The notes under the pieces are model-generated. The model did not search any database. It was not told the DNA's origin and worked only from the letters and a program-made list of their open reading frames with translations. Both the position numbers and the translations under genes were made by a program. A DNA stretch of 47,776 nt from an uncultured Lachnospiraceae bacterium (lineage in GTDB: Bacteria; Bacillota; Clostridia; Lachnospirales; Lachnospiraceae). This document shows positions 7,387-15,772 of this stretch, piece after piece; within the stretch, counting starts at the first letter, position 1; each line of letters begins with the position of its first letter. The DNA lies in contig CAJTOO010000016.1 of assembly GCA_910577735.1 (NCBI GenBank), positions 55,486 to 103,261 on the forward strand, written 5' to 3'.

Positions 7387-8004
7387 CTACTGTGTCACCT
7401 TCTCAAAATCCGAAGCAGGATGTTTACACAAAGGACAGATATAGTCAGCCGGCAATTCTTCTCCCTCATAGATATAACCGCAGACCGTACACCGCCACAC
7501 TGTCTTTCCTGTGGATGCTGTCTGTGCCGGCTTGGGTTTAATAGAAGACTGGTAGTACTCATAAGTAGCTGACGGCGTGTCCGAAAGCACTTCCATGTCA
7601 TCCACAGAGGCAATGAACAGGGTATGACTGCCCAGATCGACTTCCTTTTCCACCGTAGCGCTGATATAGCTGTTGATTCCGGCTGTAACATAATAGAGCC
7701 CGTTGGCACTGCGTTTGCAATGCTCATACGCTGCAAATTTATCCACATCCCGCCCCGACTGGAACCCAAAATGTTTAAACAGCGCAAACTCTGCCGCCTG
7801 GCTTATGATGGAAATATTGAATTTTCCGCTCTTTTTTACCAGATCATGTGTAAAATTGGCCTGATTGACTGCAATACTGATTCTGTTGGGCTCAGAAGTC
7901 ACCTGCTGCGCCGTGTTGATAATACATCCGCTGTCCTTGCCATCCATGCCGGATGTAAGAACGAACAGACCATACGATAATTTATACATTGCCTTTTTAT
8001 CCAT
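7387..8004 (-). CDS. Flavin reductase-rubredoxin protein (high-molecular-weight rubredoxin)
   Basis: This 205-residue cytosolic protein joins a flavin reductase-like FMN domain (about 1-150, with YGLFVLTSGMDGKDSGCIIN and the NQANFTHDLVKKSG segment) to a C-terminal rubredoxin. The rubredoxin shows two CxxC pairs, WRCTVCGYIYEG and YICPLCKHPASDF. The layout matches the high-molecular-weight rubredoxin (Hrb) of Moorella and clostridia. That protein passes electrons from NAD(P)H to flavodiiron proteins for oxygen or nitric oxide detoxification. The ATG at 8004 follows GGAGG; an extension to 8103 in frame lacks support. No flavodiiron gene is adjacent, so the partner is unknown. Confidence 0.9.
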   Translation of the reverse strand: MDKKAMYKLSYGLFVLTSGMDGKDSGCIINTAQQVTSEPNRISIAVNQANFTHDLVKKSGKFNISIISQAAEFALFKHFGFQSGRDVDKFAAYEHCKRSANGLYYVTAGINSYISATVEKEVDLGSHTLFIASVDDMEVLSDTPSATYEYYQSSIKPKPAQTASTGKTVWRCTVCGYIYEGEELPADYICPLCKHPASDFEKVTQ

Positions 8005-8084
8005 TTTTCCTCCATTTCTTCTCTGCTTAACGCAAATCTTGTCATCCAAAACTTTACCGTTCCATCTTATGCCGCTCTGCCTGT

Positions 8085-8594
8085 TTATTCTCTGACCATG
8101 CATCCAGTCAGTGTTACAATCTTCTCTACGACCTCCCGAATGGACATCTTCCCGCAGTTTATGGTAATATCAGCGTACTTTTCATAGAGAGGAATCCGTT
8201 CTTCATAAAGTGCCGCAAGATCCTGACCTTCCCGCAGGGTAACGCCTCTCTCATCCAAGTCCCCTAACCGTTCTCTGATATCCTCAAGAGGAAGCGCCAG
8301 ATACACAACTTTCCCAATTCCTTTATAATGCGTCATGGCTCTGTCTCCATAGACCGCGCTGCCTCCTGTAGCAATGACAGTCCGTTCCGTCAGAATCGAT
8401 TCGTTTACTTCCTCCTCCACCTGCCAGAATCCTTCCACACCCTGCTCTGAAATAATCTCATGCAGAAGTTTCCCTTCCCTTGCCTGAATCACCAAATCCG
8501 CATCCATAAAGGCATAACCAAGCTTCTTGGCTAATACTACACCCACCGTGCTCTTTCCTGCACCGGGCATTCCAATCAGAATAATATTTTTCAT
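8085..8594 (-). CDS. aroK: Shikimate kinase
   Basis: This 169-residue protein phosphorylates shikimate at O3 with ATP in the chorismate pathway. It has the P-loop GMPGAGKST at residues 8-16, the shikimate-binding MDADLVIQAREG around residue 31, and the ATGGSAVY glycine turn near residue 76. The length is normal for a single-domain enzyme. The ribosome binding site is weak, with an AAAGG some distance upstream. No other aro gene is close by. The related gluconate kinase fold is less likely because of the DADLVI motif. Confidence 0.9.
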   Translation of the reverse strand: MKNIILIGMPGAGKSTVGVVLAKKLGYAFMDADLVIQAREGKLLHEIISEQGVEGFWQVEEEVNESILTERTVIATGGSAVYGDRAMTHYKGIGKVVYLALPLEDIRERLGDLDERGVTLREGQDLAALYEERIPLYEKYADITINCGKMSIREVVEKIVTLTGCMVRE

Positions 8595-8618
8595 ATATGT
8601 TATAAACGAAAGCCTTTC

Positions 8619-8996
8619 TTATTTCAGATAAGCTGTCACTTCCACCTCACACAACACATCTTTAGGCAGCTGCTTGACAGCTACACAGCTGCGTGCCGGT
8701 TTCTCGGTGAAATACTTCTCATACACCGCATTAAAAGCAGCAAAGTCCGCCATTTCCGCCAGAAAACAGGTGGTCTTAACCACTTTGGTGTAGTCGGTGC
8801 CTGCCTCTGCCAAAATGGCTCCCACATTTTTCATGGCCTGCTCCGCCTGCTCGGTCACATCTTTACCGGTAATCTCTCCTGTAGCCGGATCAATGGGAAT
8901 CTGCCCTGAAGCAAACAGGAAATCTCCTGCAATGATGCCCTGGGAATAGGGGCCGATGGCTGCCGGCGCTTTGTCTGTTGATACTTTAGTTAACAT
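8619..8996 (-). CDS. ridA: RidA family enamine/imine deaminase
   Basis: This 125-residue protein is a typical RidA (YjgF/YER057c/UK114). These trimeric cytosolic enzymes hydrolyse reactive enamines and imines made by PLP enzymes. Conserved parts are APAAIGPYSQGI, FASGQIPIDPATGEI, the central AIL.AEAGTDYTKVVKTTCFL, and the C-terminal ARSCVAVKQLPKDVLCEVE with the catalytic Arg and Glu. The ATG at 8996 follows AGGAAGAAA. It is separated from aroK by 24 bases and could be co-transcribed. Confidence 0.95.
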   Translation of the reverse strand: MLTKVSTDKAPAAIGPYSQGIIAGDFLFASGQIPIDPATGEITGKDVTEQAEQAMKNVGAILAEAGTDYTKVVKTTCFLAEMADFAAFNAVYEKYFTEKPARSCVAVKQLPKDVLCEVEVTAYLK

Positions 8997-9066
8997 AATG
9001 TTTTTCTTCCTTTCCTTTTCCTAAATTTTAATCTTTTTGGCTTGTTTTCTGCGAGAAACAATACCT

Positions 9067-9300
9067 TTACACGTCACCAAATCTTGCCTTCACATAAAAG
9101 CCTCTGGCATTTTCAATAATCTCTGTCACTACGCCCTCCCGTTCAAGCATCCGCTCCCGGAAGGGAAAATTACCGGACATGGCAAGAGCCGGATCAATCG
9201 TATAATAATAATTACTGGGAAGAACGCCCTCTGTCACCGTGACCCTGTCGCCTTTTTGTAAAAGGCCCGGGCGCTCCATCTTAAACTCCATCTCCCGCAT
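9067..9300 (-). CDS. Small conserved-looking protein of unknown function
   Basis: This 77-residue soluble protein reads MREMEFKMERPGLLQKGD and continues as a strand-rich sequence with VTVTEGVLPSNYYY, FPFRERMLEREGVVTEI and ENARGFYVKARF. The pattern of short beta strands and glycine turns suggests a small beta-barrel (SH3-like or KOW-like) fold. GAGGGA lies six bases before the ATG at 9300; a second possible start is the ATG encoding MERPG at 9279. Composition and codon use look like a real gene on the same strand as its neighbours. I do not recognise a named family. Confidence 0.65.
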   Translation of the reverse strand: MREMEFKMERPGLLQKGDRVTVTEGVLPSNYYYTIDPALAMSGNFPFRERMLEREGVVTEIIENARGFYVKARFGDV

Positions 9301-9465
9301 CTGGTATCCCTCATTGTTTCTTCGTTCTTTATTTAATAGAAAGAAAATATTATCCTCGTAGATAGTATTTTATCCCAAATGTTATATTTTTTCAAGAACA
9401 ATAGCCAAGATACCGTCCCTGCGAAAATTTAGCAGGATGGATTGACAGAAGGATTGCCTCTGATT

Positions 9466-9497
9466 TATAGTTATAATTATATATAATTATAACTATA
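9466..9497. promoter_or_regulatory. 32-bp perfect palindrome, likely TetR operator
   Basis: Positions 9466-9497 form a perfect palindrome of A and T with one C/G pair per arm, centred at 9481/9482. It lies 31 bases before the TetR start, in the expected promoter zone. TetR proteins commonly bind such palindromes and repress their own gene. AT-rich palindromes also occur by chance, so binding is inferred. Confidence 0.6.
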
Positions 9498-9528
9498 TAT
9501 AATTAAAATTATAAATAGAGGTGCAAAT

Positions 9529-10104
9529 ATGCCAGCAATCGCAAAAATCACAAAAGAAATGATCATAGACGCAGCTTTTGAAATCGCAAAAGAAATGGGA
9601 GCAGAAAATATAAATGCCCGGACAGTTTCGCAAAAACTCGGCTGTTCAACGCAGCCTGTTTTATATCATTTTAAAACGATTGAAGATGTGCGAATTGCCG
9701 CACATAAAAAAGCAGGCGAATTTCATATTGACTATGTAACAAATCTAAGCGGCAAATACGAACGCCCTATGTTGGAAGTGGGTATGCGATATATTCAATT
9801 TGCCGTAGAAGAAAAAAATCTTTTTCGCTTTTTATATCATTCCAGCTATTATACAGGCGTTTCCCTTTCTGATTGGCTTACCGGAAAAATTTTTGATTCT
9901 TTATTTCCTATTCTAAAGAGACAGGCAGAGGTAGACGAGCGACAGGCATATAGCATATTTTCTCAAATTGTTCTAGTCACACATGGAATCGCCAGTCTGC
10001 TTGCCAACAATGCAATGGTTTATGACGAAGCATATTGTATAAACACATTGTCTAATGCTTATTTTGGAATCATGTATCTGATAAAAGAAAAAGGCTTATT
10101 ATGA
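9529..10104 (+). CDS. TetR/AcrR family transcriptional regulator
   Basis: This 191-residue repressor-type protein has an N-terminal helix-turn-helix (about residues 8-55: MIIDAAFEIAKEMGAENINA and RTVSQKLGCSTQPVLYHFKT). The C-terminal ligand domain is helical. GAGGTG lies just before the ATG. The gene starts an AT-rich cassette whose base composition differs from the flanking genes. It probably controls the two flavodoxin-fold genes downstream and itself. The ligand is unknown. Confidence 0.92.
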   Translation: MPAIAKITKEMIIDAAFEIAKEMGAENINARTVSQKLGCSTQPVLYHFKTIEDVRIAAHKKAGEFHIDYVTNLSGKYERPMLEVGMRYIQFAVEEKNLFRFLYHSSYYTGVSLSDWLTGKIFDSLFPILKRQAEVDERQAYSIFSQIVLVTHGIASLLANNAMVYDEAYCINTLSNAYFGIMYLIKEKGLL

Positions 10105-10175
10105 AAAGACTTGAAACAAAAATGCAAAGCTGATGAACAAAACAACAAACCAGCATTTGAACAGGAGATGGATTT

Positions 10176-10691
10176 ATGAATTTAATCGTTTCAGTACTTA
10201 AGAAAGATGACTTGTGTGGCAAAAAAATAATTGAAACGATACAAAAAAATGTAAATGATGTGGAAATTATTTATGAAGAAGATATGCATATAAAAGGTTG
10301 CATAGGCTGTAATCGTTGTTGGCTCGTAACACCAGGAGTATGCACTATAAAAGATGATTATGAAACATTGCTTATTAAATTTTTACAATCAAAACAAGTT
10401 ATTTTTATAACAGATTTAAAATTAGGCTTTGTATCTTATCAATTAAAAAATATTATTGATAGATTATTACCTCTTGCGACAATGCATTTACGATTTAAAA
10501 ACGGACAAATGAGGCATTACCCCAGATATAAAAAACAATATAAAATGGGGTTACTGTATAAAGGAAATGGGAAGCAAGAATTTTTAGAAAAATGGCTTGA
10601 AAGAGTCATGATAAATTTGGAAGGAACATCGATTGGCACATTTCATATTGAAAATGAGGAGGAAATTTTAAATGCACTTATTAATGATTAG
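10176..10691 (+). CDS. Flavodoxin-fold protein with a cysteine cluster
   Basis: This 171-residue protein resembles the NADPH-dependent FMN reductase/flavodoxin-like family. It opens with a beta strand (LIVSVLKKDD), followed by a MHIKGCIGCNRCW segment with a CxxCxxC pattern often seen at this place in clostridial iron-sulfur flavoproteins. It continues with QVIFITDLKLGFVSYQLKNI, the usual FMN-contact region. The usual SPxxxGNT phosphate loop is weak. AGGAGATGGATTT precedes the ATG. It overlaps the next gene by 20 bases, so translation is probably coupled. A redox role is inferred from the family. Confidence 0.8.
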   Translation: MNLIVSVLKKDDLCGKKIIETIQKNVNDVEIIYEEDMHIKGCIGCNRCWLVTPGVCTIKDDYETLLIKFLQSKQVIFITDLKLGFVSYQLKNIIDRLLPLATMHLRFKNGQMRHYPRYKKQYKMGLLYKGNGKQEFLEKWLERVMINLEGTSIGTFHIENEEEILNALIND

Positions 10692-11337
10692 TTGTACTCC
10701 CAGAATGAAAGAAAGCAGTAATACAGATAAAATATTAGATGAATTTAAAAAAGGATATGAATCATGCGGAAATACAACAGAGACATTATATTTATATAAA
10801 AGAAATGAATGGGAAAGTATCAGAAAAAAATTCTATGAAAATGATAATATTTTATTTGCTTTACCGCTATATGTAGAGTGTATTCCAGGCATTATGGCAG
10901 AATTTCTGGAATCATTAAAGCCAAAACAAAACAGGAATACCAAAATAGGATTTTTATTACAAAGTGGGTTTGCAGAGGCATCCCAATTAAGGTGTTGTGA
11001 ATCATATTTAGAAACATTACCATCTTTCTTAGGATGTGAGTACAACGGAACACTATTAAAAGGGGGTATGTTTGCAGTCAGCTTTATGGATGGTAAAATC
11101 AGAAGACAAATGGTGGCACCTTTTTATAATATGGGAAAATATTATGCGCAAAAAAATTACTTTCATAAAGAAATGGTAAATGACTTTGCGAAACCAGAAT
11201 ATTTCTCTAAAAAAGCAATCTTTTTTAACACTGTATTAAGTCCATTCAATAAATTGTTTCTTATAATGTTCGCTAAAAAATTAGGCTGCAAAGGATCCCT
11301 TCATGATAAGCCCTATCAAAGTTATGTTAAAAGATAA
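10672..11337 (+). CDS. Flavodoxin-fold NAD(P)H-dependent oxidoreductase-like protein
   Basis: This 221-residue protein has a flavodoxin-like start, LLMISCTPRMKESSNTDKIL, in which SCTPRMKESSNT sits where FMN-reductase phosphate loops lie. NILFALPLYVECIPGIMAEF follows and fits the second flavin-contact loop. The C-terminal third (about 150-221) is basic and hydrophobic and lacks an obvious family match. It shares the low GC of its two upstream partners. Its stop codon directly abuts the stop of the converging nagZ gene, leaving no room for a separate terminator. Confidence 0.78.
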   Translation: MHLLMISCTPRMKESSNTDKILDEFKKGYESCGNTTETLYLYKRNEWESIRKKFYENDNILFALPLYVECIPGIMAEFLESLKPKQNRNTKIGFLLQSGFAEASQLRCCESYLETLPSFLGCEYNGTLLKGGMFAVSFMDGKIRRQMVAPFYNMGKYYAQKNYFHKEMVNDFAKPEYFSKKAIFFNTVLSPFNKLFLIMFAKKLGCKGSLHDKPYQSYVKR

Positions 11338-12903
11338 TTATTGCACAAAATAACTACTCACCGCCTCCATTGTCCGCACAGAATATTCATAAAGCGGAAT
11401 GCAGAATACTTCTTCCCCCGCATACTGCAGATCATATGGATTTCTCAAGGCAATTAACGCTGTTTTCTTACTGTTTGTCTTAGCCAGATCATGCAAAGAT
11501 TGTATCAATTCTTTCTGCCCCTGATACAAATGACCGTTTAACGTTCCGATCACAACGCTGCTGGCCTCTTTTGCCGCTTCCATGATCCGGCCGATTTCTG
11601 CTGCCGAAGGTTCCATGGAAAAAGTAATCGCCAAACCGCCAAATTTACGCTGCATATAATGGGCAAAATCCCAGCCTGCCGAGACATCGCTTGATGCCAG
11701 TGTCACTCTGGATGGAATGGCTCCTGCAAACAACGGGCTCTTCCCTAAGAGCATCTTTTCATTTCTGTATTTATCACATGGAACAATGGTCTTTTGCAGG
11801 AATTTCTCCGCAAATGTTATTTGTACTTCTGTTCCGGCCTGTGATGGGTCAATCCTAATATTTCCGGCATATTTTTTCTTGGCCTCCAGAATACGGCTTA
11901 CCGCATCATCCAGCCGCTTCATGCTTAATGTCCCTTCTGCCAATGCTTCCTTTACTGCCTCTATGCCCTCTTTGACGGCTGCCGGGGTATGGGAAATAAA
12001 GATCAGGTCAATTCCCGCCCGCAGACCTTCCACTACTCCTTTTCCGATGCCAAAACATTTCTGAATCGCATCCATCTCCATACAATCCGAAATGATCAAT
12101 CCGTCATATCCCAATTCCTTGCGCAGATAATCAGAAATAATCGCTCTCGACATCGTAGCCGGAATCTCCTTTGGCTCCATGGACGGTACTCGTATATGAG
12201 CGATTGTGATAGCCGGAAGTCCTTCCCCAATCATCTTTTGAAAGGGCAACAGTTCTCTTCTCTCTAATTCTTCCCTCGTTCCATGGATAACAGGAAGCGA
12301 TAAATGAGAGTCCGTTTCTGTATCTCCATGGCCGGGGAAATGCTTACCGGAACACATAATTCCTGCCTGACTGTATCCTTGGATTGCCGCTGATGCGAAA
12401 CGGCATACCTGCTCCGCTCTTTCTCCAAAGCTTCTTACCCCGATTACCGGATTCTGTTGGTTACTGTTAATATCCAATGAAGGAGCCAGATTAAAATTCA
12501 CTCCCAAAGACAACAGCTGCTCCCCTGCAATCCTTGCCCCCTGCCGGATCATCTCTTCATCCCCCAGATTCCCCTGGGCCATGGGAGATGGCATGATCGC
12601 AGTTCCTTCCGGCAGCCTTGACACCACACCACCCTCTTCATCTATCGTAATAAAGGGCATAATTCCTGTTTCCTCCATGATTGTTTTAAACAGGAAATTT
12701 GTCAGTTCTGCCATTTGTTGCCTGGATTTCGCATTGTAAGTGAAAAATATCACATTTCCTACTTTTTGTTCCTTTACCAGACGAAGAAACTCTTCCGATG
12801 GCTCTGTCCCCGGAAATCCAGTCACAAAAAGCTGTCCTATTTTCTGTTCTAAAGATAACTGTTCCAAAGTCGTCCTGTGGGAATCCAGTATCCTGACACT
12901 CAT
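11338..12903 (-). CDS. nagZ: Beta-N-acetylglucosaminidase, GH3 (NagZ)
   Basis: This 521-residue GH3 enzyme removes GlcNAc from GlcNAc-MurNAc-type muropeptides. The motif KHFPGHGDTETDSH holds the Asp-His dyad (D198 and H200) that acts as acid/base in NagZ. The likely nucleophile is D273 in LIISDCMEMDA. A C-terminal domain of about 170 residues follows the barrel, as in the Bacillus enzyme. Unlike secreted Bacillus NagZ it has no signal peptide, so cleavage is probably cytosolic. It is the last gene of the amino-sugar operon. The ATG at 12903 follows GGAG. Confidence 0.93.
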   Translation of the reverse strand: MSVRILDSHRTTLEQLSLEQKIGQLFVTGFPGTEPSEEFLRLVKEQKVGNVIFFTYNAKSRQQMAELTNFLFKTIMEETGIMPFITIDEEGGVVSRLPEGTAIMPSPMAQGNLGDEEMIRQGARIAGEQLLSLGVNFNLAPSLDINSNQQNPVIGVRSFGERAEQVCRFASAAIQGYSQAGIMCSGKHFPGHGDTETDSHLSLPVIHGTREELERRELLPFQKMIGEGLPAITIAHIRVPSMEPKEIPATMSRAIISDYLRKELGYDGLIISDCMEMDAIQKCFGIGKGVVEGLRAGIDLIFISHTPAAVKEGIEAVKEALAEGTLSMKRLDDAVSRILEAKKKYAGNIRIDPSQAGTEVQITFAEKFLQKTIVPCDKYRNEKMLLGKSPLFAGAIPSRVTLASSDVSAGWDFAHYMQRKFGGLAITFSMEPSAAEIGRIMEAAKEASSVVIGTLNGHLYQGQKELIQSLHDLAKTNSKKTALIALRNPYDLQYAGEEVFCIPLYEYSVRTMEAVSSYFVQ

Positions 12904-12936
12904 CTCTCCAACCTCTCCTCTTCCGCGGTCTGCTGT

Positions 12937-14079
12937 CTAATCATACAGATGGAATTTCTTCTTACGCTCGTAAAATTCCCTGCTGTCCTTGTGGTACTCC
13001 TCCAGCAGACTTTCAAACGACACATTTTCATCCAATATTCTGTCATTTCCGAATAAAAGCTCTATACTTCTTCTGCTGCCCTCCTTAAGCGGCGGTAAGA
13101 AAGCAAACTCTTTCGGATAGCATTCTCTGAAAGCATACAAAAGCGCCAATCCCAATTCTGCTGAACATAGTGCATGGCTGTCTGTAACATGAATATGGAC
13201 GCCCTGGCAGTTTTTTTTCTCATGTTTGGACGTTGTCGGTGTAAAATAAGCAGGCGTAAACAACACACCCGGCAATTTCTTGCTGTTCATGTGGAATGCG
13301 AATTTATATCCGTCCACATAAGGAGCGCCGATGATTTCAAAGGGCGCCGATGTACCGCGTCCCTCTGACAAATTACTCCCCTCAAATAAGCAGGTACCCG
13401 GATAAAGCAGCGCCGTTTCAAATCTCGGAATCCCCAAACTCGGCATCACCCATAGATTCCCTGTCTCCGGGAAAATACTGTTTCTATTCCATCCCTCTAT
13501 GGGAATGACCGTCAGCGGAAAATGGAAACCCTGCTCTTCATATATCATTCCCGCAAGTTCTCCTACCGTCAGGCCATAGCGCATACATAACGGATATGCT
13601 CCGATAAAGCTTTCCTTTTCTTTCTCAATCAGGTTCCCCTCCACCTTATCACCCAGAGGATTTAATCTATCAAACACAATAAACTCTTTCTCATAGTGCT
13701 CACATGCCTGCATGGCATAATACATCGTGGAAATAAAAGTATAATACCGTACACCCAAATCCTGTATATCATACACCACTGCATCTATCTCTTTAAGCAT
13801 CTCACGGGTCAAGCGTTTTGATTCTTTACGATACAGGCTGTAAACAGGTATCCCTGTATAGGAATCTGTATAAGTCTCCACTTCTCCTCCTGCATCCACA
13901 TTCCCTCTGACACCGTGTTCCGGACTAAATAGCACAGCAAGCTGATATTCCTGAGCCAGAATATCTATGGTAGAGCGCAGTGAACAATCCACACCAGAAA
14001 CAGATGTGATCAATCCCAGCCGTTTACCGGCTAAGACTTTATCAAATTCCTTTATCCTGTCAATCCCGTTCCTTACCAT
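12937..14079 (-). CDS. namZ: DUF1343 exo-beta-N-acetylmuramidase (NamZ, GH171)
   Basis: This 380-residue protein matches the DUF1343/NamZ family, which releases MurNAc from the non-reducing end of MurNAc-GlcNAc peptidoglycan fragments. Conserved stretches are VLFSPEHGVRG, AVVYDIQDLGVRYYTFIST, IVFDRLNPLG and LFEGSNLSEGRGTSAPFE. No signal peptide is present, unlike Bacillus subtilis NamZ. It lies between nagZ and the PIG-L gene in one operon, the same pairing with nagZ as in Bacillus. GGAGG lies 11 bases before the ATG. Confidence 0.92.
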   Translation of the reverse strand: MVRNGIDRIKEFDKVLAGKRLGLITSVSGVDCSLRSTIDILAQEYQLAVLFSPEHGVRGNVDAGGEVETYTDSYTGIPVYSLYRKESKRLTREMLKEIDAVVYDIQDLGVRYYTFISTMYYAMQACEHYEKEFIVFDRLNPLGDKVEGNLIEKEKESFIGAYPLCMRYGLTVGELAGMIYEEQGFHFPLTVIPIEGWNRNSIFPETGNLWVMPSLGIPRFETALLYPGTCLFEGSNLSEGRGTSAPFEIIGAPYVDGYKFAFHMNSKKLPGVLFTPAYFTPTTSKHEKKNCQGVHIHVTDSHALCSAELGLALLYAFRECYPKEFAFLPPLKEGSRRSIELLFGNDRILDENVSFESLLEEYHKDSREFYERKKKFHLYD

Positions 14080-14082
14080 ATG

Positions 14083-14778
14083 TTAAAATGCCTCCACTAC
14101 CAACTTCTTCTCTTCTTCATTGATCATAAACGCCTCCGCATACTCACATCTGGCAAGACAGCCGTTACATTTCATCAAATGAGAATAATATTCCATATAA
14201 TGAAAGCTTGGACTATTTACAGCAAACCAGTGTTCTTTCATTGCCTTCTGCCAAAGTTCAAAGCCCTCTGGCGTAACCTTAACATAAATATACGGTTTAA
14301 AATCCGTTGCATCTTCCCAGTTTTGTGCATAATACGGACCTTTTGCATAATATGCGCTTTCTTGTCTGACGATTCCCGAAAGCCCCGCATAAAACTGAGC
14401 ATCCTTTACGATTTTGTGCGTCAGCTCATGATCCTTATGCATACTGCATTTCCAATGCGTCATAATGGCTTCCGGTCTCCATTTGCGAATCAAATCACAT
14501 AATGCAAAGCGAACTTCTTCATTGTCCGGCAGTTCTCCGTCCACATAGGGAAATACCACAGCTTCACCGCCCAGATATTTCGCAAAACGTCCGGCTTCCT
14601 CTTCCTTCTGTTTACGGTACTCTTCTACTGTAAGATGAGGCGGATTGCCCCGCTCCCCTCCGGTAAGCGCTACGGTGATTATCTTATAGCCTTTCAGTGC
14701 ATAGGTTGCAAGCACACCGCCGCAAGTAAGTTCTGCATCTCCAATATGTCCTCCGATTGCCATAATCGTCTTCTCCAT
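14083..14778 (-). CDS. PIG-L/LmbE-type deacetylase family protein, altered motif
   Basis: This 231-residue protein has the PIG-L fold signs: an N-terminal MAIGGHIGDAELTCGG and a later MTHWKCSMHKDHELTH carrying the third metal-site His. PIG-L enzymes are zinc N-deacetylases of GlcNAc-containing compounds. Their usual first motif is AHPDD, in which the first Asp is the general base and the second binds zinc. Here the order is H11-I12-G13-D14, so the metal ligands remain but the base Asp is a Gly. Activity is therefore uncertain. Its place next to GH4, NamZ and NagZ suggests an amino-sugar substrate. Confidence 0.85.
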   Translation of the reverse strand: MEKTIMAIGGHIGDAELTCGGVLATYALKGYKIITVALTGGERGNPPHLTVEEYRKQKEEEAGRFAKYLGGEAVVFPYVDGELPDNEEVRFALCDLIRKWRPEAIMTHWKCSMHKDHELTHKIVKDAQFYAGLSGIVRQESAYYAKGPYYAQNWEDATDFKPYIYVKVTPEGFELWQKAMKEHWFAVNSPSFHYMEYYSHLMKCNGCLARCEYAEAFMINEEEKKLVVEAF

Positions 14779-14783
14779 GACCG

Positions 14784-15755
14784 CTACCTCTCCTTTCGCA
14801 TATCTGACCAGCTTCTTACCACACTAAACCCTGCTGCTTCATAAATATTTCGCGCCGGATTATTCTCTCCTGTAAACAGAGTCATATATTCCGCACCCAT
14901 CTCCTTTAGCTGGTAACACAAAGCACAAAAAAGCGTCTTCGCCAACCCGTTTCCTCTGGCTTTTTCATCTACGGCGATTCCTGCAAAAAATCCTCTTCCA
15001 CTCTCTTCCACGGCCAGCGGGCCCGTAAAGCCGCATACCTGCTTTCCGCAAAGCGCAACCAGAATCGGTCGGCCTCCCTCAGACAGCGCAGGCTCTCCAA
15101 GGACGATTCTTTGCCACTCAGGGTTGCCCAAAGCCTGCAGCATTTCCTCCATTTCACTGTGTTCCTTGTTATCGTACACCGTAAAGGTAAATCCCTTCTC
15201 CTTCAAATTCTCTTTGTGTTTCGCCATATCTGCCGGATATTCGTATTGGGAAAGCGGCAGATAATAACTGTTTTGCAAGGCAAACTCACGGTATCCGCAA
15301 TTTTTAAAAAAGAGATACGCTCCACAGGACACGTCTACTCCCGGCGTATTGGGATGCGTCACGCCGTCTTTTTCGGGAATGTTCCAACCAAAGACCACGG
15401 GATTAAAAAAAGAAATTTCTATCGCCTGCTGCTGTCCCTTTTCTTCCCGCAGCTTCTTTTCCAGCGCTTCCAGCAGCATCCCGCCCAGACCTTTTCTTCT
15501 CTCTTCTTTCTCCACTGCAATAAAGGTAATAAAACATTTTCCGGATCTGTCATCTATACAGCCGGAGGCAAAGCCATGTCCGTCCGCATCCGCCACAGTA
15601 TATTTTCGGATATCCTGTTCTTCCGCAAAAAATTTGTACTTCCACTCTTCCCATAAAAGTTCTTGGTGCAGCACCTCTTGGTTGTTTACCGTTTGATTGT
15701 ATAATTCATATATTCGGCTGCATAAGTGATCCTTTTCTGCCACATGAACTATCAC
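14784..15755 (-). CDS. Tandem GNAT N-acetyltransferase
   Basis: This protein of about 323 residues contains two GNAT domains. The first has the acetyl-CoA motif EERRKGLGGMLLEAL and the second has DEKARGNGLAKTLFCAL. The ATG at 15776 overlaps the GH4 stop codon but lacks a ribosome binding site, while AGGAGG just inside it points to the GTG at 15755; I chose the GTG and give 15776 as the alternative. The N-terminal domain carries an inserted segment (GWNIPEKDGVTHPNTPGVDV). The operon suggests an amino-sugar or amino acid acceptor, but this is inference. Confidence 0.85.
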   Translation of the reverse strand: MIVHVAEKDHLCSRIYELYNQTVNNQEVLHQELLWEEWKYKFFAEEQDIRKYTVADADGHGFASGCIDDRSGKCFITFIAVEKEERRKGLGGMLLEALEKKLREEKGQQQAIEISFFNPVVFGWNIPEKDGVTHPNTPGVDVSCGAYLFFKNCGYREFALQNSYYLPLSQYEYPADMAKHKENLKEKGFTFTVYDNKEHSEMEEMLQALGNPEWQRIVLGEPALSEGGRPILVALCGKQVCGFTGPLAVEESGRGFFAGIAVDEKARGNGLAKTLFCALCYQLKEMGAEYMTLFTGENNPARNIYEAAGFSVVRSWSDMRKER

Positions 15756-15772
15756 GCGCTTCCTGCCTCCTT

